Source of the DNA: Candidatus Polarisedimenticolaceae bacterium
GTDB lineage: Bacteria > Acidobacteriota > Polarisedimenticolia > Polarisedimenticolales > DASRJG01
Reading direction: 5' to 3'
NCBI GenBank assembly: GCA_036275915.1
Contig: DASUCV010000017.1
Coordinates: 91,001 to 155,000, forward strand
DNA length: 64,000 nucleotides
Made by a program: the position numbers and the translations under genes. Positions 35,475 to 43,286 of this stretch are shown here, one piece after another (the first letter of the stretch is position 1; each line of letters begins with the position of its first letter). The notes beneath the pieces were generated by a model. It was not told the DNA's origin and did no database searches. It worked only from the letters and a program-made list of their open reading frames with translations.

Positions 35475-35936
35475 ATGTCTTCCTTCGGTGAAAGCCTCAG
35501 ACGCGAGCGGGAACTGCGCCAGATTTCCCTCCGGGAGATCGCCGAGGCGACCAAGATCAATCTCCGCTACCTCGAGGCGTTGGAACGGAACGACTTCCGT
35601 CATCTGCCAGGCGGCGTCTTCAACAAGGGTTTCGTGAAGGCTTACGCGCAGTTCATCGGCGTGGACCCGGACGCGATGACGACGGCGTACCTCGCCGAGG
35701 AGCAGCGGCAGCTCGCGGACGCGGGAAAGACCGCGCCGGCCGAGGCGCAGTCCGACCGCCTCGAGGCGACGGGCCCGGTGCCGTCGCGCCTGTGGCTCGT
35801 CGTCGTCATCGTCCTCCTCGTCCTCCTCCTCATGGGGGCCGGCCTCACCGCGCTCGGCTACGGCCCGTTGGCCTCCAAGTTCAAGGCGATCCGCTCGGCG
35901 ATCCTCGTCGAAGACGCCGATGGCGCACGCTCGTGA
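35475..35936 (+). CDS. RodZ-like HTH membrane protein
   Basis: 153 residues; an in-frame ATG lies two codons upstream. Residues 1-70 are the RodZ-type helix-turn-helix ('FGESLRRERELRQISLREIAEATKI', 'LRYLEALERNDFRHLPGGVF', 'KGFVKAYAQFIGVDPD'). A linker leads to one membrane helix (about 103-125) and only about 25 residues beyond, so the periplasmic beta domain of full RodZ is missing. RodZ links the MreB cytoskeleton to the membrane, but in this context a role with the downstream repeat/TPR/PP2C proteins is equally possible. The stop overlaps the next GTG. Confidence 0.82.
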   Translation: MSSFGESLRRERELRQISLREIAEATKINLRYLEALERNDFRHLPGGVFNKGFVKAYAQFIGVDPDAMTTAYLAEEQRQLADAGKTAPAEAQSDRLEATGPVPSRLWLVVVIVLLVLLLMGAGLTALGYGPLASKFKAIRSAILVEDADGARS

Positions 35937-37036
35937 GCCAGGCCCCGGGACACATCGCGATCCTCGACAGGATCCTGTCCGGCTCGGCGCCGCTCCCCGT
36001 CCGGTCTGCGGCGGCTCGCGGCGCCTTGCCGCTGCCGCGGGCGGTCCTCACGCGGCTGTACCTCCACCTGCGGTCCGACGGGGACGAGGCGGTGCGCAAC
36101 GATGCGGAGACGAGCCTCTCGCAGCTCACGGCGCCTCAGATCGTCGAGATCCTCAACGACCCAGGCTGCGACGCGGTCGTGCTGGAGCACTTCGCCCCGG
36201 GCGGCGCTCGCGACGAGGCGATCGCCGAGCGCATCGCGTTCCACCCGAACGCGAGCGCCGCCGCGCTCACGACCTTGGCGTCCGAGGGAAGCGCGGCGGT
36301 GATCGACCTCGTCCTCACGAATCAGGAGCGGCTCCTCACGATCCCCGGTCTCGTCGACCGGCTCTCCGTGAACCCCGCGCTCCGGAACGACCAGCGAGGC
36401 AAGCTCCTCGACCTCATCGACCGGTTCTTCCAGAAGAAGCTGGAGGCGGCGGCGCCTGCGGGCGACGAGATCGATGCCACCTCCGAGGAAGCCGAAGCGG
36501 CCCAGGTCGCGAAGATGCTCGAGCTCGACGTCGGCGAGCTCTTCGCGGCGAGCGAGATCATGGACGGCGAGGAGTTCGCGCAGTCGGAGGATCTCGTCGT
36601 GCGGAGCGCGTACAAGCGCATCCTCACCCTGAACGTCGCGCGGAAGGCGATCCTCGCGATGAAGGGCGGCCGCGAGGAGCGCTTGATCCTCGTTCGCGAC
36701 TCGAACAAGATGGTCTCGCTCTCGGTGCTCAAGAACCCCCGGATCTCGGAGGGCGAAGTCGAGGCGATCGCGGGGATGCGCAACGTCTCGGACGAAGTCC
36801 TCAGAAACGTGGGTATCAACCGCGAATGGGCGGCGAACTACGTCGTCGCCGTGAATCTCGTCAGGAACCCGCGCACGCCGCCGTCGATCTCGACGAACTT
36901 CGTGTCGCGTCTCAACAACAAGGACCTCAAGATGATCTCCGGCGACCGCAACGTCCCCGAGATCATCCGGAAGATGACGAAGCGGACCCTCGAGCTGCGG
37001 ACGCAGAAGTCCGCCGCTTCGTTTCGAAAGAAATAG
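35933..37036 (+). CDS. Helical-repeat (HEAT/LRV-like) protein of unknown function
   Basis: 367 residues, GTG start overlapping the RodZ-like stop (GTGA). All-helical text built of repeats such as 'LTAPQIVEILNDPGCDAVVL', 'IAFHPNASAAALTTLAS' and 'VSLSVLKNPRISEGEVEAIA', reminiscent of DUF2336-like repeat proteins. An acidic Glu/Ala segment (about 170-190) divides it in two. The C-terminus is basic ('KMTKRTLELRTQKSAA'). No enzyme motif. Similar in style to the product of the gene at 34875. Confidence 0.75.
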   Translation: MSQAPGHIAILDRILSGSAPLPVRSAAARGALPLPRAVLTRLYLHLRSDGDEAVRNDAETSLSQLTAPQIVEILNDPGCDAVVLEHFAPGGARDEAIAERIAFHPNASAAALTTLASEGSAAVIDLVLTNQERLLTIPGLVDRLSVNPALRNDQRGKLLDLIDRFFQKKLEAAAPAGDEIDATSEEAEAAQVAKMLELDVGELFAASEIMDGEEFAQSEDLVVRSAYKRILTLNVARKAILAMKGGREERLILVRDSNKMVSLSVLKNPRISEGEVEAIAGMRNVSDEVLRNVGINREWAANYVVAVNLVRNPRTPPSISTNFVSRLNNKDLKMISGDRNVPEIIRKMTKRTLELRTQKSAASFRKK

Positions 37037-37050
37037 AATGGGGATCGACG

Positions 37051-38022
37051 ATGCGGCTTCTTCGAGAAGTCCGGAACTTGATGGGGAGCTATCACGTCAA
37101 GTCCGGCATCTATCATTACTACCGGAACGAGTTCAAGCAGGCCGTCGACTTCTTCACGAAGGCGCTCAAGGACGAGCCGACGCTCGGCGAGAGCGATCGG
37201 CGCGCCGCCCGGTATTACCTCACCCAGACGTTCATCCAGTCCGCGGAGAAGCTCGCGCAGGGCGGTGATCTCGAGGGTGCCGCGCGCGACTACGTCCGCG
37301 CCACCGAGGTCAGCCCCGAGTTCCCGGACATCCGCTACAGCCTCGGCCGCACGTACGAGGCGCTCGGACGGACGGACGACGCCATCGACGAGTACCGCCG
37401 CGCGATCGCGAGCAACGGCAACTACGACCATGCGCGCACCGCTCTCGCCTTCTGCCTGCTCCGAGCCGGCCGGGACGAACAGGCGGCCGACGCGTTCGCG
37501 GAGGTGCTGTCCCTCCGGCTGCGCCGCTTGAACGACCCGTACGAGAAGGGCCTGCAGCGCCTGCGCGAGGGCATGTCCACCGAGGCCGAGGAGTTCTTCC
37601 GCGAGGCATTCCTCTCCGCCCCGAACAAGTTCGAAGGGCACTATCGCGCCGCGCTCAAGGCGCTCAAGGCCGAGAGCTTCGAGAAGGCGCTCGAAGATCT
37701 CGACGAAGCGATCGCGCTCGGACCGAAGTACGGGGACCTCCACAATTTCCGAGGGGTCGCGCTCGCCGAGCTGGGACGGGTGGACGAGGCGATCGCCGCG
37801 TTCCGCCGCGCGATCGCGCTCAACCCGGACTTCGTCTTCGCGAAGCTGAACCTCGCCTTCGCCCACCTTCGGGCGGGTCAGTTCAAGGATGCGGAGAACG
37901 TGCTCGAAAGCGTGCTGCTCCAGGACCCGACGCAGAGCGTGGCGTCGGCCAAGCTCGAAGAGCTCAGGACCGGCAAGGTCGTCGATACCCGACGCGCGGG
38001 AACCCGCGGGACGGCGCGATGA
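37051..38022 (+). CDS. TPR-repeat protein
   Basis: 323 residues from ATG 37051. About six to seven tetratricopeptide units, for example 'IRYSLGRTYEALGRTDDAID', 'LHNFRGVALAELGRVDEAIA' and 'FAKLNLAFAHLRAGQFKDAE'. No signal peptide, so a cytoplasmic scaffold. The stop overlaps the PP2C start (ATGA), and the gene follows the repeat protein by 14 bases, so all belong to one operon. Confidence 0.9.
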   Translation: MRLLREVRNLMGSYHVKSGIYHYYRNEFKQAVDFFTKALKDEPTLGESDRRAARYYLTQTFIQSAEKLAQGGDLEGAARDYVRATEVSPEFPDIRYSLGRTYEALGRTDDAIDEYRRAIASNGNYDHARTALAFCLLRAGRDEQAADAFAEVLSLRLRRLNDPYEKGLQRLREGMSTEAEEFFREAFLSAPNKFEGHYRAALKALKAESFEKALEDLDEAIALGPKYGDLHNFRGVALAELGRVDEAIAAFRRAIALNPDFVFAKLNLAFAHLRAGQFKDAENVLESVLLQDPTQSVASAKLEELRTGKVVDTRRAGTRGTAR

Positions 38023-38738
38023 AGCCTCGCTCCTTCGGGCTCACCGATGTCGGCCGGCGGCGGGAATCGAACGAGGACGACCTGCTCCTCGAGCCGGATC
38101 TCGGCCTCTACGCGGTCGCCGACGGCATGGGGGGCCACGCCGCCGGCGAGATCGCGTCCCACCTCGCGATCGAGACGCTGCTCCAAGCCCGGCAGCGCGA
38201 GGACGCCGACGACGCGGCGACGTGGATCCGCGATGCGTTCGCCGAGGCCAACCGGCGAATCTGCGATTCGATCCTCCTCCACGAGGAGCGTCGCGGCATG
38301 GGGACGACGGTCGCGGCCCTCGTGCACGACGGCGAGGGAGCGGTCGTCGGCCATGTCGGGGACAGCCGTGTCTATCTCCTCCGCGGCGGCGACCTGATCC
38401 GGATGACGAGCGATCACTCGTGGGTCAACGAGCAGGTCAAGCTGGGCCTGATGACCGACGACGCCGCCCAGCGCCATCCGATGCGGAACATCGTCACTCG
38501 CGCCCTGGGAAGCCGGGAGGACGTCTTGGTCGACACGGCGGCGACCCGGCTCGAGCCGGGGGACGTTTTTCTGCTCTGTTCGGACGGCCTGAACACGATG
38601 CTGACGGACGACGAGATCAAAGGACTCGTCGCCCGCAACCGGGAAGAGCCGGAATCGGCCTGCCGCGCCCTCGTCCATGCCGCCAACGTCAGCGGTGGGG
38701 AGGACAACGTGACGGTCGTCGTGGTGCGGTTCGCCTGA
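38019..38738 (+). CDS. PP2C-family Ser/Thr protein phosphatase (Stp/PstP type)
   Basis: 239 residues. Complete PPM metal site: 'RRRESNEDDLLL', 'VADGMGGHAAGE', 'VGHVGDSRVYLLRGG', 'LCSDGLNTMLTDDE' and 'GGEDNVTVVVVRF'. This small soluble type opposes Hanks-type protein kinases; no kinase gene is in the window. It ends the RodZ-like operon. Confidence 0.94.
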   Translation: MKPRSFGLTDVGRRRESNEDDLLLEPDLGLYAVADGMGGHAAGEIASHLAIETLLQARQREDADDAATWIRDAFAEANRRICDSILLHEERRGMGTTVAALVHDGEGAVVGHVGDSRVYLLRGGDLIRMTSDHSWVNEQVKLGLMTDDAAQRHPMRNIVTRALGSREDVLVDTAATRLEPGDVFLLCSDGLNTMLTDDEIKGLVARNREEPESACRALVHAANVSGGEDNVTVVVVRFA

Positions 38739-38785
38739 AGAAGAGCCCGACTGGCGATAAACCCCGGCGATTCAGCACTTTGTCG

Positions 38786-38814
38786 TTGACGAGGACGTGC
38801 CCCTCCACTATATT
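38786..38814 (+). promoter_or_regulatory. Sigma-70-type promoter upstream of the exported Fn3 protein
   Basis: -35 TTGACG (38786-38791), 17 bp, -10 TATATT (38809-38814), followed by a GGAG ribosome site 8 bases before ATG 38848. Confidence 0.7.
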
Positions 38815-38847
38815 TCTTCGGTCGAGGCCTAGGGTGGAGTGTCGCTG

Positions 38848-40521
38848 ATGGTGTCGAAGGCCCAAAGTCGAGGTCGATGGGCGGTCCCTGTCGCGGGCTT
38901 TGCCATCGCCGCCTCCGCCTTGGCCGCCCCGGTCGCGGACCTCTCGCCGCCCAAGCCGGGCACCCGCCTGCTGGCCGTCACGACCCTTACGGGTGGAAGC
39001 CTCGCCGCCACGTGCATCACTCCGAGCATCCAGTCGGTCCGTAGCGATCCGCAGCACGCCACGGCGGCGGCGCGCCGCTCGATCAACTGGCTCGCGACCG
39101 AACCGAGCCTCGTGGGCGAGAAACGGATGACCGAGGCCGACGGGACGACGGTTCGGTTCACCGTCGACCGTTCGTCGCTCGATCGCGTCGAGCCGACCGA
39201 CGACGACGGCAACGGCCGTCCCGACGTGGTCGACGCCGCGGCGCAAGGGATCGCTCGCGCCCAACGCTGGCTCGTGGGCCAGCTCGAACTGCCGAACCCG
39301 GGACCGATCGAGATCGTGCTCGCGCGCCTCGGCTCCGGTGTCGAGGGTTTCTCGGGTGTCGCGTCGGCACGCACGAGCGGCAACCGTCTCTGGCTCGATC
39401 CCGCAGCGCACGGCGGGCTCGCCGGCATGCGCCGCGCGGCGGAGCATCAATACGCGCACCTCGTCGCCTCGCTCGCAGGGCTCGACCCGGCATGGGGCGA
39501 GAGCCTCGCGGCCTGGACCACCCTCAGCCTCGAGGGCGCACCCGACGGCACGACGCTCGCCGCGATCAACCGGCGTCTCGCGGCATCCGGCGCCGGACTC
39601 ATCGTCGACGATCTCGAGCTCGCGACGGGGAACGCCGCGTTCCTCGCGTATCTCGAACAGGCCGACGGCGCTTCGGCGGTCAAGGTCGCCGTCGACGAGA
39701 TGGGCAAGGGCGGTTCCGCGTCGGGCGCGCTCGATCGCGCCGTCCGCCGTGTCGCCGGGCAATCCCTCGACGAAGCGCTCCGTGACTTCCAGCTCTGGTC
39801 GCTCCTGACCGGGGTCCGCGACGACCACCGGCACTTCTCGTTCGCGTCCCGTCTCCAAGGCCCGGCGTTCGCAGCAACGGCCGACGATCTCCCCGCGCTC
39901 TCCGTCCAGGCCGATCCCGAGGTCGCGCCGCTCGGCTCCGCGGCGATCCTCATCCACTCCGCCGACCGGTCCGGCGGTCTCGACGTGCGCTTCGAGGGAG
40001 ACGTGACGGGGCGCTGGGGCGCCGATCTCCTCCTCGTGCGCAACGACGGAACGATGCATCGTGTGCCCCTCCCGGTCGACGCCGACCAATCGGCGGAGAT
40101 CACGGTCCCGCTGCAGGGCGTCCTCGAGACGCTGCTCCTCGTGCGGAACCTCGACGGCGAAGGCAAGCCTGCGCACCGCTACACGTGGGGCGCGCACGTC
40201 GAGTCACGCTATCCGGTCGAGATCGCGGATCTGCACGTCGAGGCGGCGGGCTCCTCCGGCGCTCGCGTCTCCTGGCAGACCGACTCCGAGAGCGGACTCC
40301 TCGGGTTCAACGTCTTTCGGTCGCTCGATGACGACGGCAGCTCCGTCCGCGTCAATCCCGTCTGGATCCCCGCGGTCGGTCGCGAGGGTGCGCCCGCCGC
40401 CTACTCGTTCCTCGATCCCGGCGCGACGCCCGGCGTCAGCTACCGGTACCGGATCGAAGCGGTGACCCCGGAAGGACTGACGAGCCGCTCGGACGCCGTC
40501 GCCCTCTCCCCCGCTCCGTAA
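38848..40521 (+). CDS. Exported protein with degenerate metalloprotease motif and Fn3 domain
   Basis: 557 residues from ATG 38848, chosen by its ribosome site (a GTG three codons earlier is possible). Signal peptide about 10-29. A 'DDDGNGRPDVVD' calcium-loop-like segment lies near residue 120. At residues 200-204 the text is 'EHQYAHLVASLAG' followed by 'WGESLAAWTTL', which parallels HExxH...E zinc proteases with the catalytic Glu replaced by Gln. A middle beta region precedes a C-terminal fibronectin III domain (about 460-555: 'ARVSWQTDSESGLLGFNVFR'). Probably a non-catalytic surface or periplasmic protein; role unknown. Confidence 0.75.
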   Translation: MVSKAQSRGRWAVPVAGFAIAASALAAPVADLSPPKPGTRLLAVTTLTGGSLAATCITPSIQSVRSDPQHATAAARRSINWLATEPSLVGEKRMTEADGTTVRFTVDRSSLDRVEPTDDDGNGRPDVVDAAAQGIARAQRWLVGQLELPNPGPIEIVLARLGSGVEGFSGVASARTSGNRLWLDPAAHGGLAGMRRAAEHQYAHLVASLAGLDPAWGESLAAWTTLSLEGAPDGTTLAAINRRLAASGAGLIVDDLELATGNAAFLAYLEQADGASAVKVAVDEMGKGGSASGALDRAVRRVAGQSLDEALRDFQLWSLLTGVRDDHRHFSFASRLQGPAFAATADDLPALSVQADPEVAPLGSAAILIHSADRSGGLDVRFEGDVTGRWGADLLLVRNDGTMHRVPLPVDADQSAEITVPLQGVLETLLLVRNLDGEGKPAHRYTWGAHVESRYPVEIADLHVEAAGSSGARVSWQTDSESGLLGFNVFRSLDDDGSSVRVNPVWIPAVGREGAPAAYSFLDPGATPGVSYRYRIEAVTPEGLTSRSDAVALSPAP

Positions 40522-40571
40522 CCCCCCAAAGCCCGCTGTTATAGTTCGCGACCTCCCGGAGGATCGCTGCG

Positions 40572-42545
40572 TTGAGTTCTCTCGATCCCGAGCTCGCGTT
40601 TCGCGAGGGTTTGCGTGCGGCGGCCGCCGCTTGCGGCCTCGCCGTGAACGACGTCCCGGTCTCCTATCCGCCGACGCCCGTTCAGGGCGATCTCGCGAGC
40701 GCGATCTCGTTCGACCTCGCGAGGACGGCACGCAAGGCGCCTCGCCTCCTGGCGGAAAGCCTCGTGGCCGCGTTCCCGGAAACGTCCGGCATCGCGCGCA
40801 TCGAGGCTGCGGGGAACGGCTACATCAACGCCTTCCTCGACCGGCCGGCGACGTTCCGCGCGTGGCTCCGAGGAGGCGAGCGCCGGCGGGCACCTTCGAG
40901 CGACAAGATCATCGTCGAGCACACGAACATCAACCCGAACAAGGCGGCCCACATCGGCCATCTCAGGAACGCGGTCCTGGGAGACACGCTCGTCCGGGCC
41001 CTGCGGCACCTCGGCCACCGGGTCGAGGTCCAGAACTACATCGACGACACCGGCGTCCAGGTCGCCGATCTCGTCGTAGGATTCCTGGCGCTCCGGGACG
41101 AGGACTTGCCGGCGGTCCGGTCGCGCTATCCCGAGGGTAGCCAGCGTTTCGACTATGCCGCCTGGGACCTGTACGCGGAGGTCACGCGCTGGTACGACGC
41201 CGATCGCGAACGGCTCGCGCGACGCGAGGCGACTCTTCACGACATGGAAGCCGGCGGGAACGACGTCGCGGCGCTGGCCGCCTACGTCGCGCACCGGATG
41301 GTCGCGCACCATCTCGGGACGATGGAGCGCATCGGGGTCCGTTACGACCTCTTGCCGAAGGAGAGCGACATCCTCGCTCATCGCTTCTGGGAGGACGCGT
41401 TCACACGGCTCAAGGAGCACGGCGCGATCCGGCGCCAGGGCGAGGGGAAGAACGCGGGCTGCTGGGTGATGGACCTTCCGGGGATCGAAGAGGGCGCGGG
41501 TGAGGATCAGAAGGTCATCGTGCGCTCGAACGGGACCGTGACGTACGTCGGCAAGGACATCGCGTACCAGATGTGGAAGTTCGGTCTCCTCGGTCGCGAC
41601 TTCGCGTACCGGCGGTTCGACTGGGGCGCCCGCCCCGCGCTCTACCCGGTGTGGGAGACGACGCCCGCCGCGGACGATGGCGGGGCGCCGCCGTTCGGGC
41701 ACGCGACGACGGTCTACAACGTCATCGACACCCGCCAGTCCTATCTCCAGCGCGTCGTCGCGCTCGGCCTCAAGAGTCTGGGTCACGGGTCCGAAGCGGA
41801 GCGCTCGATCCACTTCGCGTACGAGATGGTCGCGCTCACGCCGGCGGCGGTCGGCGCGCTCTTCCCGGATCACCCGTTGAGCGACGAGGAGCGCGCGAAG
41901 CCCTATCTCGAGATGAGCGGCCGGCGCGGCCTGGGTGTGCGCGCCGACGATCTCGTCGACTCGCTGATCGAGCGCGCCGGGTCGGAAGTGCGCCGGCGCA
42001 ATCCCGAGAGCGACGACGGACGCGTGGCCGAAACCGCGCGCAAGATCGCCGTCGGGGCGCTTCGCTACTACATGCTGCGCTTCGGACGGAACCGCGTCGT
42101 CGCGTTCGACTTCGACGACGCGCTGGCCTTCGAAGGCGAGACGGGCCCGTACCTCCAGTACTCCGTCGTACGGGCGCGGAACATCCTCGCGAAGCTCGCG
42201 GAGAGACGCGGCCGGGAGGAGGCGGAGGCCGCGTGGCTCGCGGAGCACGCCACGATGCAGGACCTCTCCCAGGAGACGATCGCCGAGCACTGGGAGATCC
42301 CGATGCTCCTGGCCCGAGTCGATTCCGTGCTGCGCCACGCGGTCGCGACGCTCGAACTGGCCGGAGTGGCCAAGCACGCCTACATTCTGGCCCAGGCCTT
42401 CAACTCCTTTTACCACCGGTCTCCGGTGGCGCAGGAGGAGAACCCGTCGCTCCGGCGGGTTCGGGCCGGAGTGACGAGGCTGTACCACGACGGGATGACC
42501 GAGCTGCTCTTGCTCATGGGCATCGAGGTCCCCGAGAGGATGTAG
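40572..42545 (+). CDS. argS: Arginyl-tRNA synthetase
   Basis: 657 residues, TTG start with GGAGG about 9 bases upstream. Class I synthetase: N-terminal Add-1 domain, HIGH box in 'NPNKAAHIGHLRNAVLGD', 'NYIDDTGVQVADL', and the C-terminal anticodon-binding DALR domain ending 'LYHDGMTELLLLMGIEVPERM' in parts. The KMSKS position reads 'EMSGRRGLGV', as in many ArgRS that lack a canonical KMSKS. A TATAGT hexamer at 40540-40545 may be the -10. The stop adjoins the next gene directly. Confidence 0.95.
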   Translation: MSSLDPELAFREGLRAAAAACGLAVNDVPVSYPPTPVQGDLASAISFDLARTARKAPRLLAESLVAAFPETSGIARIEAAGNGYINAFLDRPATFRAWLRGGERRRAPSSDKIIVEHTNINPNKAAHIGHLRNAVLGDTLVRALRHLGHRVEVQNYIDDTGVQVADLVVGFLALRDEDLPAVRSRYPEGSQRFDYAAWDLYAEVTRWYDADRERLARREATLHDMEAGGNDVAALAAYVAHRMVAHHLGTMERIGVRYDLLPKESDILAHRFWEDAFTRLKEHGAIRRQGEGKNAGCWVMDLPGIEEGAGEDQKVIVRSNGTVTYVGKDIAYQMWKFGLLGRDFAYRRFDWGARPALYPVWETTPAADDGGAPPFGHATTVYNVIDTRQSYLQRVVALGLKSLGHGSEAERSIHFAYEMVALTPAAVGALFPDHPLSDEERAKPYLEMSGRRGLGVRADDLVDSLIERAGSEVRRRNPESDDGRVAETARKIAVGALRYYMLRFGRNRVVAFDFDDALAFEGETGPYLQYSVVRARNILAKLAERRGREEAEAAWLAEHATMQDLSQETIAEHWEIPMLLARVDSVLRHAVATLELAGVAKHAYILAQAFNSFYHRSPVAQEENPSLRRVRAGVTRLYHDGMTELLLLMGIEVPERM

Positions 42546-43211
42546 ATGAGCGTGCGCGTTCTCGTGCTGGGTCCGGTTTCCGACGACGTCCGCGCGGCGC
42601 TCGCTGCGCTCCCCGGCGGCGCGGAGATCGTCGCGACGCCGGACGCGCATGCCGCGCTCGCGGTGCTCGCCGCGGCACCGCCGGACCTCCTCGTCGAAGG
42701 GGAGCACGCACTGGGTGCCGCGCTTTCGGCATCCGCGTTCAAGGGCGCGCTCGCGATCGAGTTCGCCCGCGCGATGCGTTACCGCCACCCGCTCTCGCTG
42801 CTCGTCGTCGGGATCGACCGCGAGACCGGGATCGTCTCCTCGCACGGAGAGGGGAGCGTCCATCGGCTGCGCGAGTCTCTGAGCGCGATGCTCCGGAGGT
42901 CGCTCCGTCAGATCGATCTCCTGGCGCCCCTCGGCTCCGCGGAGCTGGCGGTCCTCCTCCCCGAGACCGCGGCCTCGGGCGCGCGGAGCGTCGCCGAGCG
43001 GATCCGCGCCCTGGCCGCACGTGTCATCGTCAAGAGCGCGCCCGGCGGCGGCCGTCCGTCGCTTCCCGTCAAGGCGTCGGTGACGGTCGGCGTCTGCGAC
43101 GCTCCACGGGACGGAGTGACGACGCCGGAAGCCTTTTTGGAGACGGCGCGCGCGGCGCGACGTCTCGGCGAAGACGCGGGCGGGGACCGCACCGAGGTCG
43201 TCACGGGCTGA
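42546..43211 (+). CDS. Degenerate GGDEF-like domain protein
   Basis: 221 residues, starting with no gap after argS. Residues about 65-205 have the fold pattern of a diguanylate cyclase domain: 'ALAIEFARAMRYRHPLSLLVVGID', 'LRQIDLLAPLGSAELAVLLPET' and 'KASVTVGVCDA'. The signature GG(D/E)EF is replaced by GSAEL, so c-di-GMP synthesis is not expected. It may bind nucleotide or act in protein contacts. The N-terminal 60 residues resemble a receiver-like fold but lack the phospho-acceptor. Confidence 0.7.
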   Translation: MSVRVLVLGPVSDDVRAALAALPGGAEIVATPDAHAALAVLAAAPPDLLVEGEHALGAALSASAFKGALAIEFARAMRYRHPLSLLVVGIDRETGIVSSHGEGSVHRLRESLSAMLRRSLRQIDLLAPLGSAELAVLLPETAASGARSVAERIRALAARVIVKSAPGGGRPSLPVKASVTVGVCDAPRDGVTTPEAFLETARAARRLGEDAGGDRTEVVTG

Positions 43212-43271
43212 GCCCGCGGACGCCGCGCAGCAGCCGCCGGGGTCCGCGAAGGAACCCCCGTTCCCGCATGC

Positions 43272-43277
43272 TATTCT
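43272..43277 (+). promoter_or_regulatory. Putative -10 element (TATTCT) 9 bp before a start codon
   Basis: TATTCT lies 9 bp before GTG 43287 without a Shine-Dalgarno. Confidence 0.3.
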
Positions 43278-43286
43278 CCGAAGCGC

